A stretch of DNA of 64,000 nucleotides, from assembly GCA_936432065.2 (NCBI GenBank), contig OW386291.2, forward strand, positions 26,327,821 through 26,391,820, written 5' to 3'. The position numbers and the translations under genes are program-made. The first letter of the stretch is position 1, and every line of letters starts with the position of its first letter. The notes under the pieces are model-generated. The model did not search any database. It had not been told where the DNA came from and saw only the letters and a program-made list of their open reading frames with translations. This DNA is from Rutpela maculata (taxonomy: Eukaryota; Arthropoda; Insecta; Coleoptera; Cerambycidae). Below, one piece after another: positions 25,236 to 36,699 of the stretch.

Positions 25236-25509
25236 ATTTGCAGGTATTAATACTTGAGCAATCGGAAAGTTTTTTTTAATCTTCGTTTTCTAATCGATTT
25301 GTCAAGTCAGATTTTCGATTTTTGTCCCTGATTTTTCAAAATTTTTGATGAGAATTCAAGTTGCCTTCAAAAGTTTTGAAAAATCAGGGACAAAAATAAG
25401 AAATCTGGCTTTACAAATCCATAAGCAATTAAAAAACGATTAAAAAAAAAACTTTCCGATTGCTTAAATATTAAGACCTGCGGACAGATTTAAAAAAAAA
25501 AATCACTTT
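25236..25509. repeat. Inverted-repeat element ending CCACTGTG
   Basis: GCAGGTATTAATACTTGAGC at 25240 mirrors GCTTAAATATTAAGACCTGC near 25470. AATCGGAAAGTTTTTTTTAA mirrors TTAAAAAAAAAACTTTCCGATT; TTGTCCCTGATTTTTCAAAA mirrors TTTTGAAAAATCAGGGACAA. The right end is CACTTTGGGGCCACTGTG. A second, half copy ends at 29921. Confidence 0.8.
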
Positions 25510-26191
25510 GGGGCCACTGTGCGGCGTGGCATCATCCTCGAAAATTGCGATCTCTCTCCTTGTGTTAAAACTTCTGTTAAAAATTAAAAAAAAAATAGGC
25601 ATTATTAATGTTGAAAGTTATCTTTTTTTCGGTAAGAACAGAATATACTAATATACTGTTTTAAGCGGGAATTTAACTTTTTTTAATAATCTTACTGGTA
25701 TATAAAAATTTCAAATTATGAAATTTTATGTCCCGATGATGGGCTGCAAAAATTTCAATTTTTTACAAAATAATTAAACACATTTAATCCTTACACAATT
25801 GCTTAGACATTCAAAATACTTAAAAATATAAGTAATTACTAGCAAATCAAAAACACTGCTCACTAAATCTGGGCGTATTAAAGCAGGACCGTACGTGCGT
25901 GGCGGGGAATGCTACTGTGCTGCTTTCTCGAAAGAAAAAGGAAAGGGACGTCATTTTCGACCATTACAAAAGAAACAAGCTAAAAACTTAGGTAGTCTTC
26001 GCCAATGTACTGACATTTTTATATAATTGTTACACATTCTATAGGATACTCTTCGCAGTTTTCTTGTAAATAATATTAGTTTTTGGACATCCTAAATTTT
26101 GTGTCACCAACTTTGGTGTGAAAAAAAATGCAAAAAAAAACATCCAACCTTTGTGGGATACGAACACACGATCTTTGGATTGGAAGGCCAA

Positions 26192-26370
26192 ATCAAATCA
26201 AATCAAAAACTACTTTATTATAAATTAAAATAATACAGCATTTGACCCTCCCCAGATACTCACTTCGGAGCCAGTGAGACATCCACGGCGCCAGTCGTCG
26301 TGGAAATTGACAGACTGGACGAAGTGAGGCCAGTTATGCTCTCTAATTTGAGTAATGTTGTTTGTAAGCA
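26192..26370 (-). mobile_element. Short 5'-truncated retroposon with 10 bp target duplication
   Basis: GAAGGCCAAA occurs at 26182-26191 and 26371-26380, flanking 179 bp. On the minus strand the inserted piece ends AATAAAGTAGTTTTTGATTT then TTTGA repeats, a typical simple-repeat 3' tail. It split the tRNA-like stretch of the host element between its two promoter boxes. The parent element is not recognised. Confidence 0.85.
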
Positions 26371-26435
26371 GAAGGCCAAAGCTTTAGCCACTGGACCATC
26401 AAGCATTACAAGAAAATTTGGATGTCTGTAATATA

Positions 26436-26928
26436 CAGACTGTCTATTTTACGAGGGCCACACCAAATATCTCGCTTAATATCTATTGTAGAAGAATAAA
26501 GTTTTAGAAACAGTTATCCCATTTTTTGTGAGTTATATTTCAGTAAAAAGAAATTTGAAATCCATAGCCTACTTTATGAGATATATTACAAAAACCTGAA
26601 AAATAGGAAAACCACAAACGGTTATAGCTTCCTTATTTGAGGAGATACGAAAAAAGTTAAAGGAATGAAAGTTGACGGCAAAGACAATAAGAATAATAAC
26701 GTGTAACAGAAAAATCGAAAAATGCAGTTGGCTTTGACATACGCTCTTGTGCAAAAATGAAAAATACAAATCTCAAAGTAGGCCATGACGCCATTAATTC
26801 CGTTATTTTTTTCTCTTTCCAACGATATAAAATATGTCACAGAAATTTTAACCGATAGTGTCAATATTTAATATTTTACGAATACCACAATTCATATAAT
26901 TGAATCGTAACAATCAGCTGTGCCATAA
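26436..26928. repeat. Left terminal inverted repeat of the DD41D element
   Basis: Pairs with 28289-28767. Inner boundary near TGCCATAATT. Contains the mirror of the right-arm open frame. Confidence 0.9.
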
Positions 26929-27035
26929 TTAGTGAAAAACAATGTATACAGTTATTAACAAATTTGACAGATTGTCACTGTTGTATGTTGTATGTTGCGT
27001 TGTCGAGTTCTAAGACAAATTTTATAACAGTAATT

Positions 27036-28098
27036 ATGGTGTACACCAATAATAACAAATTTGATATGATTAGCATTTATTGTCAGTGCAATTTTGACGC
27101 TGAGATGGCAGTCACGGTTTACGGAGATAGATTTCCAGATGCTCCGCAGCCAAATCGAACTATGTTTAGGAAGTTAGTTCAAAATCTAAAAACGCACGGT
27201 TCATTTTCAAAAAAAGTAGTAAGGCGAGCGCATGTTGCGGATAATGTAAGAAAAGTGAATAGAGTATTGAATTATGTTAACCAAAATGAGGAAACCTCTT
27301 TGAGACAAATTCGGAGAAACTGTCGCATAAAAAAAGACAGTGCAAGAAAAATATTGAAAAAAAAACAGATTTCGATGCTACAAAATGAGGAAAGTTCAAC
27401 ATTTAAATGAGGGAGATAAGCCAAGGAGAGTAAGATTTTGTAGATGGTTATTAAATAAAAAAAGGAATGACGCGCTGATATGTAGCAAAATTCTTTGGTC
27501 GGACGAATCAAATTTTTCTAATAATGGATTTTTCAATAGAAATATGCATTATAAGTGGACACGAGAAAATACACATTGGTGCAGAGAGACTGCTTTCCAA
27601 GAAAGATTTTCTACGAATGTTTGGTTGGGTCTTTTAGGGACTAAAGTAATTGGACCTTATTTTTATGATGGCAAATTAACCGCTCGTAGATACCTTAATT
27701 TCCTGCAAAACGAATTTCAAGATTTTCTTTATGAATTAACATTGGCAGAAAGATTAAATTATTTATATTTTCAACAAGATGGGGCTCCACCTCACACTGC
27801 TGTAATATGTACAAATTATTTAAATCAAGTTATGCCAGATAGCTGGATAGGCACCTATGGACCCATTCTATGGCCAGCTCGATCACCAGATATTACTCCC
27901 TTGGATTTTTTCGTCAGGGGTTACATTAAAGACAAGGTATTTCAAACTGCCCCTGAAAATATTGAGGACATCAAAACCAGAATTCGAAACGCATGTGAGG
28001 CAATTACTCCTGAAATGCTCCAAAATGTAATGCGTGATGTGTCTTGTACAGCACGTTTATGTGTCAGAATGCATGGTGCACAATTTGAGCATTTGTAG
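27036..28098 (+). CDS. Mariner-like transposase, one frameshift
   Basis: Cuts and pastes the surrounding transposon by binding its terminal repeats. I chose the ATG at 27036 because the product then starts MVYTNNNKFDMISIYCQCN, the usual start of this transposase group; an in-frame ATG at 26964 is less likely. The N-terminal part (27036-27410) has the DNA-binding helix-turn-helix region (FPDAPQPNRTMFRKLVQNLK; TSLRQIRRNCRIKKDSARKI). The catalytic part (27385-28098) has WSDES, QQDGAPPH and WPARSPDITPLDFF. Counted from the methionine at 27385 the acids are D40, D132 and D174, with 41 residues between the last two. The frames change at a run of nine A's near 27357-27365. A one-base slip there would give about 354 residues, normal for mariner. 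Either a mutation, a sequencing error or programmed slippage is possible. Confidence 0.9.
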
Positions 28099-28288
28099 TT
28101 AGAAAAATAAATACACACAATTTCTTTTCAATATAGTAGTAGGTAGTACTGTTATACATAGTTTTTCGTTTTTTTCTTTGGATGTTCGTTTTGTACTTGT
28201 ATTTTTATTTATGAGATATTTGTTGGTTTGTATTAAATTGTAATAAATAATTACGGAATTATAATTATTATAAAGTGAATTTTTACTA

Positions 28289-28767
28289 TTATGGCACAGC
28301 TGATTGTTACGATTCAATTATATGAATTGTGGTATTCGTAAAATATTAAATATTGACACTATCGGTTAAAATTTCTGTGACATGTTTTATATCGTTGGAA
28401 AGAGAAAAAAATAACGGAATTAATGGCGTCATGGCCTACTTTGAGATTTGTATTTTTCATTTTTGCACAAGAGCGTATGTCAAAGCCAACTGCATTTTTC
28501 GATTTTTCTGTTACACGTTATTATTCTTATTGTCTTTGCCGTCAACTTTCATTCCTTTAACTTTTTTCGTATCTCCTCAAATAAGGAAGCTATAACCGTT
28601 TGTGGTTTTCCTATTTTTCTATCTCATAAAGTAGGCTATGGATTTCAAATTTCTTTTTACTGAAATATAGCTCACAAAAAATGGGATAACTGTTTCTAAA
28701 ACTTCATTCTTCTACAATAGATATTAAGCGAGATATTTGGTGTGGCTCTCGTAAAATAGACAGTCTG
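28289..28767. repeat. Right terminal inverted repeat of the DD41D element
   Basis: Pairs with 26436-26928. Begins near ATGGCACAGCTGATTGTTAC; the last 22 bases match the left end with one or two changes. Confidence 0.9.
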
Positions 28768-29734
28768 TATATCTTTCGAGAATCATATTTCAACACATTA
28801 GATATATTATGAAATATATATTAGTAAAATATAGAAACAAAAACAAATATTATAGAGATAACATTTCGCAAGATTTCTATTTAAGTACAAGCAACAAAAA
28901 TCAAGAAAATATTTTTTTCTGTTATTAAATGATTAATAACTTTTTTATTTACTGACTGATTTTCTTCAAAAACAATAGGGATCTTCCTCTAGCTAATACT
29001 AACTTACTTACCAAATTTCAATACAAATCGGACTTTTCTTTCTTAAGTCATCGTGCTTGCAAGAAAAGTGACGGACGGACAGACGGATGGACATTTTGAA
29101 AGTCGTTCAGAATTCGTTCACTGACACAATGATATGAACATTTTTTCTCTACGAGCGATATTTCCGGTTTTAGAAATGTACCGATCAAATGCAATATACT
29201 CTTGGTTTTTTGCGAATAGTAACACGAGGGACGGTCTATACCTGCTCTGGGAAACATCTACTACAAAAAACAGAATAAACCTTGAAATTTACTTCACCGC
29301 ACCGTGGCCGTATGAAAATGTATTGTAACAAGAAAAAGCACTGAAATTTGAAATAGTTTCCCTAATCTTATTGTGATGTGAAAAAATGGGCAAAAATAGT
29401 AAAATGTAATTTATTTATAAATAATTTAAGAACAAAAATGGAGTTTGACGAGTTTTTGAAAAAAAAATTCGTTAAACTTAATTTTCCCACCCCTGGCGTT
29501 GTAACTCGTTACATATTAGACTTACAATAAAAATATAGGAAATGTAGGAAAGTTTGTCCTCTTCAACTTTGTATAGAACATTTTTCTCGTAGGATCGAGC
29601 GTTGCTAAATTATTTAAAATAAAACAATTTTTGGCGCCCTCCAATCAAGATGGCGGCTGGCGCCTACCCTCCGCCAAGGTCAAAAACTTGTATTTTTCAT
29701 CAGGGCTTCGACTTAAGCAACATGTATAAAAATC

Positions 29735-29921
29735 ATTACGATTGGCCAGGTTCAAGAAAATTTTGAATAACCAAGGACAAAAATGGACAATCTGGCTTGA
29801 CAGATCCATACGCAATTAAAAAACAAAGATTTCGAAAAATAAACTTTCTGATTGCTTAAGTATTAAGACTTGCAGACTAATTTGAAAAAAAAAGTCACTT
29901 TAGGGCCACTGTGATTCGCTA
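29735..29921. repeat. Half copy of the CCACTGTG-ending element
   Basis: GACAATCTGGCTTGACAGAT, TTGCTTAAGTATTAAGACTT and the end CACTTTAGGGCCACTGTG match the right half of 25236-25509 in the same orientation. Confidence 0.75.
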
Positions 29922-30225
29922 TGAATTCACTTGACAGCTCATCGTATCTAATAACTCGATTCTTCAAGAAATAAGTCCTCAAAGCGACCTTCCAGCATCG
30001 TATTTTCCCGAATCCTCCCATTTATTCGACACATCAATTGGAGATAAGACGATATAGAACGGTTGATAATTGAGGAAAAATCAGAAGGCAAGAAACGAAC
30101 AAGGCGCCATCTAAAGCGATGAGCGTGATGCTGTCAAACGTGCCATACAACAAAGGGAGGTTAACTAAAATAATCTATAGATGGCAAGACGTTTGTGAAG
30201 ATGAAGTTAAGTAATTTGAAAGTAT

Positions 30226-30621
30226 GCAGTTATGGGGCGAGCGTAGAGGCGACTTCAATGTGAATGTCAGTCGATATTCCGTTGAAGCAACGTCGAGCGC
30301 GGTTAGTACTTGGATGGGTGACCCATCTTGGGAAATACAGCGTTCTCGTCCCACCTTCTAGCGGCTTGTATATCAGTGTATACGCGGAAGCTATGTAATT
30401 TCAGACGAGGATTACGTAGTGGATATACCATCCTTCAGAGGGGATGTAAAGCAGGCGGTTCCTTGTCTATTAAATGTTAGGCAAGTAAAAGATCCCTACT
30501 CTTCTTAAGGGAAGAGGTTCAGCAAAATTTCCAGGATGGGGGTAGCTCGTCTCCTGGCCTCGGTGACAGGCCCTGGTAGTGGAAATAGGCAGACGTTTAA
30601 TCAATAGATTAAAAAAAAAAA
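30226..30621 (+). repeat. SINE-like repeat with 5S rRNA-derived head and A tail
   Basis: 30281-30340 matches the internal promoter and 3' half of animal 5S rRNA: GTTGAAGCAACGTCGAGCGC (box A region), then GGTTAGTACTTGGATGGGTG (box C region) and TTGGGAAATAC. The first 50 or so bases of 5S are not convincingly present. A 260 bp unrelated body follows (TTCAGAGGGGATGTAAAGCA), ending in an A-run at 30611-30621. This layout, 5S head plus body plus A tail, is that of 5S-derived SINEs (SINE3 type). No target duplication was found, so a 5S pseudogene beside unrelated sequence remains possible. Confidence 0.7.
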
Positions 30622-32860
30622 CTAAATCATATACCATGCTTTCATTCTAAAACATTATAGAGACGCGTTCGGATAATCTCGGACGCGCAATTGAGTTTAC
30701 AGTTACAGAGTTTTTCTTTTAATTTTCAAAATAGTAAAATTATGCCGATTTATAAACGAATTGGAATTCTGAAATACATTTTTCTAATAAATTTTCCTAA
30801 TAAAATGTTCAATGGTGTTAAAAATAAAAGTAGATTAATATAATTATGAGTATAATTATTTAATAATTTTTTTAAGATGAAAAAAATTCTATTTTACCGT
30901 AATTTTTACATGATACCACTTGATACTTACGAAAATTAAAAAAAAATCGAATTAGGTAGATTTATCCACGAATTGGGAGTCTGACATTTTTAATTCTAAA
31001 CTTTTCCTAATAACAGTTTTTCATATCGTTAAAATTAAACGTAGTTTACTCTTACATAATTTTCAGATTTTTTAATTTTCTAAACACCCTGTACATGATA
31101 TGTTAACTCACTCAATGGTATATATTTTTAATAAAAGCAAAACGTTTTATGAAGACTAAATTTTCCGCGTAAAATGAGAAACAAAAAAGTTTACCCTCTT
31201 ATCCACTGTAAATGTGGAAATACCGTATATTTATTATCCTAATAAAACGAGATTTTTGAAAAAATGTAGCTTTATAAAGAACTGCTATTTGGTCACACTA
31301 AGAATTTTTTTCTTATATTGTGGCTTTTTGAACGGTAGTCATAAAAATAGATTTTTTATATTATTTTAAAGTTTCATTTCATGCATTTTTGCAAAATGCA
31401 TTTTTTTTATCGAAAAAATGTATGCAGCCAAATAATTTTGTCATCTGTTACAAATGTATCTAAAAACGAACAATTAAAAAAAAAAAACTAAAAATTTCCA
31501 ATAAACGCTCAACTCCCAGAAAAGACAAAACTTTATCTGCTACTTACTGATAATATATAGATTGCATTTCCACAAAAAAATCGTTGAAGTATTTTTGATA
31601 TTTAGTTTTATTCGACTATTAATATTTAAAAAGTAGTTATTCGAAATCCATAATCCAAAATAGTAAATATTAAAAATGTGTAAATAGATTACTTACATAC
31701 ATGGAATTTGAAAATAAACCATCTAAACTATCTAGACTATTTAATTGACAATGTAATATGTTTTCTTCTCGTAGTGAGCTTCATCAAATAAATCAATGCC
31801 TTATTAAAAGAAAAAATCTAAGTGTCACGTTTTTCGCTTGACAGAAGATTTCTTGTAATAGGTAATCATTAGACTGAATTTCAAATTATGCCATTAAATG
31901 CTTTAATAGTGCAACATTTCATGAGTTAATTACGCTATCAATCTTCCCATCGTCATAAGATACGGAAGAGTTGCCAATATCTGTCAAAACGCACATCGAC
32001 GAAACATAAAGCTATCACAATGAACATTTTAATTACAGCATTTTCAAGCAGAATGCGGGGAGCACTGTCATGTTAAAATGCCTCCAGACTATAGGTATTT
32101 GTTAATTAATTAGTATTTCACAAAGTGGAAATAAATAATATTGCTTGCAGATAATATATTTACTTGGAGTATTACGTTTAATTAGTAGCCTATAGCGACC
32201 TTTAGATGGATTGCGGATTGAATTTATAGGTTTTTCCGAGTAACAAACCTCCTTCCTTTCAATAATTTATTATTATCACTTTCTAGATGCGAAGCAACTT
32301 ATTATAGTGACAGTATGTACGGAATTAGCTTTGAAATATTACATACTTGGTAAAATTAGAGTGTGAGAGTACAACATTAAAGCTCAGTTCCTCCCCATAA
32401 CTTTATACATTAATTTGCAGGAATCTGGCCAGTGGCGTAATATTACAGTCAATCCGCCATGATACCGTGGGTAGTGATTTTCTTTTCTGGGTTTCGTAAA
32501 GGGGTCAGTCATGAGTGTAAAACTGAGTTTACGCGCCTGGGGTGTTGTCATTCGGTCGCTATATTCAAAATAAAAGTTCAATTATTTTTTTATTTATCTC
32601 CGCAATCGTGAGTTATAACGTTGGACTTTTTCCAGAGGTAAAACAGAAGACAAAACTAAAAGAATACCCCTGCTATGGAGCTGCAATAATATTAAACCTT
32701 TTTACCCAAGGGCTGAGCCCAACATTATTTAATTATTTATTTGAAAGAGCAAAGTGACAAAGATACTAAAACGCACAAATCGAAATAAACAAATATATTA
32801 CTAAAGATCAAATGTTACACACAACAAAAATAGAGCAGGAGACATCAGGGTAAGTGGGCA
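30622..32860. other. AT-rich region, no recognised gene
   Basis: About 2.2 kb with long A/T runs. Small open frames at 32384-32581 and 32542-32757 show no motifs. Around 31080-31100 is ACACCCTGTACATG, which resembles one end of a MITE, but I find no partner. Confidence 0.3.
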
Positions 32861-34300
32861 ACAGAGTTTGCTTTTCACTAAACAATATAATGTACAAGGC
32901 ATAAAATGTATAATACAATATACTCAAAAATATACCAAATACAGAAAGAATCCAAAAGCTAAAATGTTATTTTTAATAATCCGAAATGCTAAACTTAATG
33001 CAAAAATACAAAATCTTGACGGTAATTACAACTGGTTACTTTACAACAAAATTAACAGCATCTGCTCTTAGCTACATTTACATAGATCAATAACAACAAA
33101 ATTGCATTACAATAAATCAAAATCAACGAGATTGCTTACACGCACTAAAACTCGCAAAACATGACCTCCTGGTGATGGCAACGAAACGTAGAATCGGACT
33201 GGAACACGGCAAATCTTTATAAAAAGAGAGTACTTACAGCTAGAAGAACCAGGTTCCTCGAAGCACTCACTCACGAGGTTAAAATTATTTCTATTATATA
33301 AAACAATATTATCAAACAGATAACTAATCTAGATATAAGGACGACGGTTTGTTAACTGGAAGCTGGATACTGTAGCAGAATTATTATTGTAGATGCAAAT
33401 TACCATCTAATAATCTCTACGTAAACTTAATTCATAACGGGTAGAGCCCAGCTACAAAATAGCCACTGCTTGCTTGGGGCAAATTCCTCTTCGCCGGAGC
33501 TTTAACTATTTACATCTTCGTTCGCGATGTAACACAAAGAGCCGCAAATTTACATGTACTAGGCTTAAATACTACGCGCCCAATACCAATTTAGTGGGGG
33601 ACGCGTTTCCGCGAAACAGATAACTGCCAAAGGGATAATATACCCACCATATTTTGGATCTACCGGCCTTTTTTAAGGCTTATTCTAATGAAGGTACAGT
33701 GATGGACAAACTAAATACTGTACTAAAATGTACTAAATTATACAAAAATTACCAAAATATAGCGCTAGTTACCCACAGAGTCTCTTTATGAAGATAACGC
33801 TATTTTTCTATAACTGTTATTAGTAAAGTTTCGGCGTAATAATAAAAAAATTATGAGCGGGGAAAGATGAAAAATTAGGGGGAGACAAACTTCGATAAGA
33901 TCATTCTTTTATTTTCAATTTCGCGATAAAAATTCTTCTTAGCTTCTCTTTAAAGCATTTCTTAATGAACAATTTAACTTACTTACTTTTTTATTCAGTT
34001 CATTTTTATTGGTTTTTTAGCGCTTCAAAGTCGAAGGTAAGTGAGATACGTAGGTGTAGGTAAACAAATATTGCAGATACCATTGTGTTGAGTAATATTA
34101 TATTTGCATTGAACTATTTTCCACACCATCCTGGAGGCAGAATTTTAGATGCGTTTTTTTATGGTATTAATGTAGAACCTAGCAAAATTGGCTAAAATAA
34201 TAAGAATAGTAATTTTCTAAACTATCCTAAAATTCGAAAAGTTTTCAGTCTCATAAGACGTTATGCCCAAAATAAAATTTTGGAAACTGCACCAAAAGAG
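32861..34300. other. No recognised gene
   Basis: No coding similarity and no repeat partner within the window. 33440-33680 is less AT-rich than its surroundings and may be an old LTR or single-copy DNA; I cannot tell. Confidence 0.25.
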
Positions 34301-34800
34301 TGATCCAAAAAATTTCAAGTTGAGCATAGTTTTGTTTTAGAGATATGACGAGTTAAACTCGTTATTTGATTCATCCACGCCAAGGCGAATTCGATATTCT
34401 CGGTGACCTCTTGCGTTATCTTAAAATTCTCAACAGATACAAGCAGTACCATTTTTAGCGTAAAATTTTCCGTTCTTTTCTAATCTTTCACTAGATTTTA
34501 CTAAAAATATAGTACAAGAAAGTTACAGAATATTTCTATTTTTTTACACATTACTGAAATACACTTCAGCAATATAACCAAACCTAATCTTTCTTAGAAA
34601 TATACATTTACTTTTTAATTCAAACGCCATCGGATACAAGGTTTGGAGTATCTATCGAGATTTGCTGTCTCCAGTATAAAAATACCGATTAATCGAATAT
34701 TATCAGCTAAAATAATGATTTTTTCCTGTAAAATCGGCTATATCTCACATGAACGACAAGAAAAACTATGCTCAACTTGAAATTTTGCCTATTTTAGAAG
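34301..34800. repeat. Possible small inverted-repeat element
   Basis: TTTCAAGTTGAGCATAGTTTTG near 34312 is mirrored by ACTATGCTCAACTTGAAATTTT near 34772. Flanking similarity is weak, so this may be only the surviving ends of an old element. Confidence 0.4.
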
Positions 34801-35195
34801 TATCACCATAAGCTATCATTTAGACCACTTTTGAATCGAATTCATGAGGTCCACAAAAGGGGCGAAGTTTTGGGTGACTCTGACTAGTCATGCGACAGTT
34901 CGAAATGTGGAGAGTGAATTGAAATATTTGATGACGCTCGACAACACAATTTTTCGGTAATGTACTACAAACTGACTTTGCCGAAATTAAATGTTCTATT
35001 CCAAGATACCGTCAAAAATGAGTTTTGTCACAAAAAATGCTATTAAACCAAAATATGATTTTAACATTATCAACAGTGATTTTCATTCGGCGACAAGAAC
35101 TTTGAACAGAAGCAGCGGATTATACAAAGTTTGTTTTATATTTTTAGTGCAATAGGGAACAAAAACCGATTGTCCTAATAATCGTCACTTGACGC

Positions 35196-35690
35196 TCTAT
35201 ACAGAGTGTCCCAAAAGTATGGATACGCCTGAATAACTCGTCAGGATAGCGAGATATGAGGAAAATGACCTATACAAAAGTTATTGAGGTCATCGGGGGA
35301 TACCACTTGCTGACCTTGGATTTGACCTCTAAGGTCATTTTCAAGATAATTTGAAGGTAAACTTTCGTTTTTTAAATAGGAACTCTGATTTTTTACCCCA
35401 GATTATGAAATAGCGGAAAATTTGGCATTATAGCTGTGGGTCAAATTGGCTAGTGTTGCCTCTTGTGCCAATATTGCAATGGTGAAATGTATGAGAACGT
35501 AATGGTGGTTGTAGTAGTTTGCTTGACGAATATGAAATCGAGGACGAATACACCCGCAGAATTGACAAATGACGTGAATGTCAATACGGGGATTCCTATT
35601 GACAAGAACACAGAGATTCTCATTGGCGATATTCCTACAGAAGACGACCCACAATCTGGCCCCTAAAAAAAAGTAACTTAATTCTATAAG
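35196..35690. repeat. One end of a MITE-like sequence
   Basis: TATACAGAGTGTCCCAAAAG at 35196 looks like a Tc1/mariner-type terminal repeat (compare CAGGGTGTCCCGAAA at 9829). No matching right end was found. The frame at 35463-35666 has no recognised motif. Confidence 0.4.
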
Positions 35691-36389
35691 CATGACGCAT
35701 AGATTAGGTCTACCAGGGCTAGTACGTAAAGAACTATGCCTAAAACTCTACCTCGAGGGTGGTGTGGAAAAGAATTCAATGTAAATATGATATTACTCAA
35801 AACAAAAGTATCGGCAATATTTGTATACCTATGATATAATCCTATGACATAATCCCTTTGCAATACTGAAAAACTAATAAAAATGAACTGAAAACACGTT
35901 AAATTGTTAATTAAAAGAATTCTCTATAAAAGAGCTAAGAAGAATTTTATCGCAGAATTGAAAATAAAAGAGTTATCTCGCACCAAAGCTTTTTATACCC
36001 TAATTTTTTATCTTTTTCTGTTCATAACTTTATTATTTACGTTACTGATGAAACTTGCAGAGAATTGTGTGTCTACAAAAATTTTCTTTAAAAATATTTT
36101 TCCAGACTCACGGATACGGAGATAAATAGAAAATACGAATTGCACTTTTATTTTGCAGACCGCCGCCGAATGATAACACCTCCAGGCACGGATATTCAAT
36201 TTTATACTCACGACCAACTGTCCATTTTTCAGCGCCGGATTGACTGCACTAGTAATGCAATATTAATCATTGTCAACCAGGGAGGTGAGTATTACGTCAG
36301 ATGATGATCCGTTGTATATACCATCATCAACTGTTAGGACACCAAGTAACAACAATTATTTATATTTTCAGTTATTCAATCAATCAGTG
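35691..36389. other. No recognised gene
   Basis: AT-rich; the 73-codon frame at 35904-36125 shows no motif. Confidence 0.3.
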
Positions 36390-36443
36390 CAGAGCTCATC
36401 CTGATGAGCTCTGTATTTCATTGTGCCCTGGCACAATGAAATA
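36390..36443. repeat. Two adjacent perfect hairpins with CT loops
   Basis: CAGAGCTCATC - CT - GATGAGCTCTG at 36390-36413 is followed directly by TATTTCATTGTGCC - CT - GGCACAATGAAATA at 36414-36443. The arms are 11 and 14 bp and both loops are CT. The sequence includes CTGATGAG but lacks the rest of a hammerhead core. Confidence 0.9.
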
Positions 36444-36699
36444 AATGATCCTCAATACTTTTATTTACTGTGGCATCTAGCCAAAATAGAACCTATATAT
36501 GTACATTCTTACAAAAGAATAATAATTACTTTTAATTTTCATGGATTCAGTGAGGAAAATATTTGCCAACAAACTATAAATAGAATAATCTACTAATTTA
36601 CTAAATAATCACATTCGTCGTCATGTGCTAAGCATCTTATATGAACCACATTCAGGTAAATTTATTATTTTTTGTTTATTTGATTTCCTCATGATTAGA
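36444..36699. other. AT-rich spacer
   Basis: Nothing recognised. Confidence 0.3.

Larger units (their letters stand above)
26436..28767 (+). mobile_element. Mariner-like (DD41D) DNA transposon with long inverted repeats
   Basis: It starts CAGACTGTCTATTTTACGAG and ends with the reverse complement (CTCTCGTAAAATAGACAGTCTG), flanked by TA on each side. The inverted repeats are unusually long: 26436-26928 on the left and 28289-28767 on the right, nearly identical apart from about 14 extra bases on the left near 26580. A transposase gene lies between them. The 80-codon open frames at 26622-26864 (-) and 28353-28595 (+) are mirror images within the repeats, not genes. High arm identity and only one frame break suggest recent insertion. 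Confidence 0.93.
25992..29221 (-). mobile_element. 716 bp-class element with tRNA-like stretch, inverted copy broken by two later insertions
   Basis: The outer parts match the element at 46894-47609 in reverse. 25992-26150 corresponds to its right end (TACTCTTCGC, CCTAAATTTTGTGTCACCAA). 28768-29221 corresponds to its left half (GTGACGGACGGACAGACGGA, CTTGCAAGAAAAGTG). 26150-26400 holds a tRNA-like stretch on the minus strand: box B CGTGTGTTCGTATCCC (26170-26155) and box A GGTCCAGTGGCTAAAGC (about 26396-26380). The mariner at 26436-28767 and a retroposon piece at 26192-26370 are inserted in it. No target duplication is clear for the outer element. Confidence 0.8.
25533..29720. repeat. Dispersed foldback-type repeat, interrupted copy
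   Basis: 25533-25985 matches 37846-38242 (for example TTTTAAGCGGGAATTTAA, TTACACAATTGCTTAGA). 29222-29720 matches 38243-38725 (ACACGAGGGACGGTCTATAC, CTCGTAGGATCGAGCGTT). In the other copy these two halves are contiguous, around CCATTGCAAAAGAAATAAAG then AAACACGAGGG. The 3.2 kb between them here is a later insertion. No coding potential. Confidence 0.85.

Noticed and set aside
26622..26864. 80-codon minus-strand frame, with an identical frame at 28353-28595 (+)
   Set aside because: They are mirror images because both lie in the terminal inverted repeats of the mariner element.
32861..34300. LTR pair
   Set aside because: No direct repeat partner or primer-binding site could be found by eye.
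36396..36445. Possible hammerhead ribozyme (CTGATGAG followed later by GAAA)
   Set aside because: The CTGATGAG is fully paired in a perfect hairpin and the GAAA lies inside the second hairpin arm; helix order and the cleavage site do not fit.
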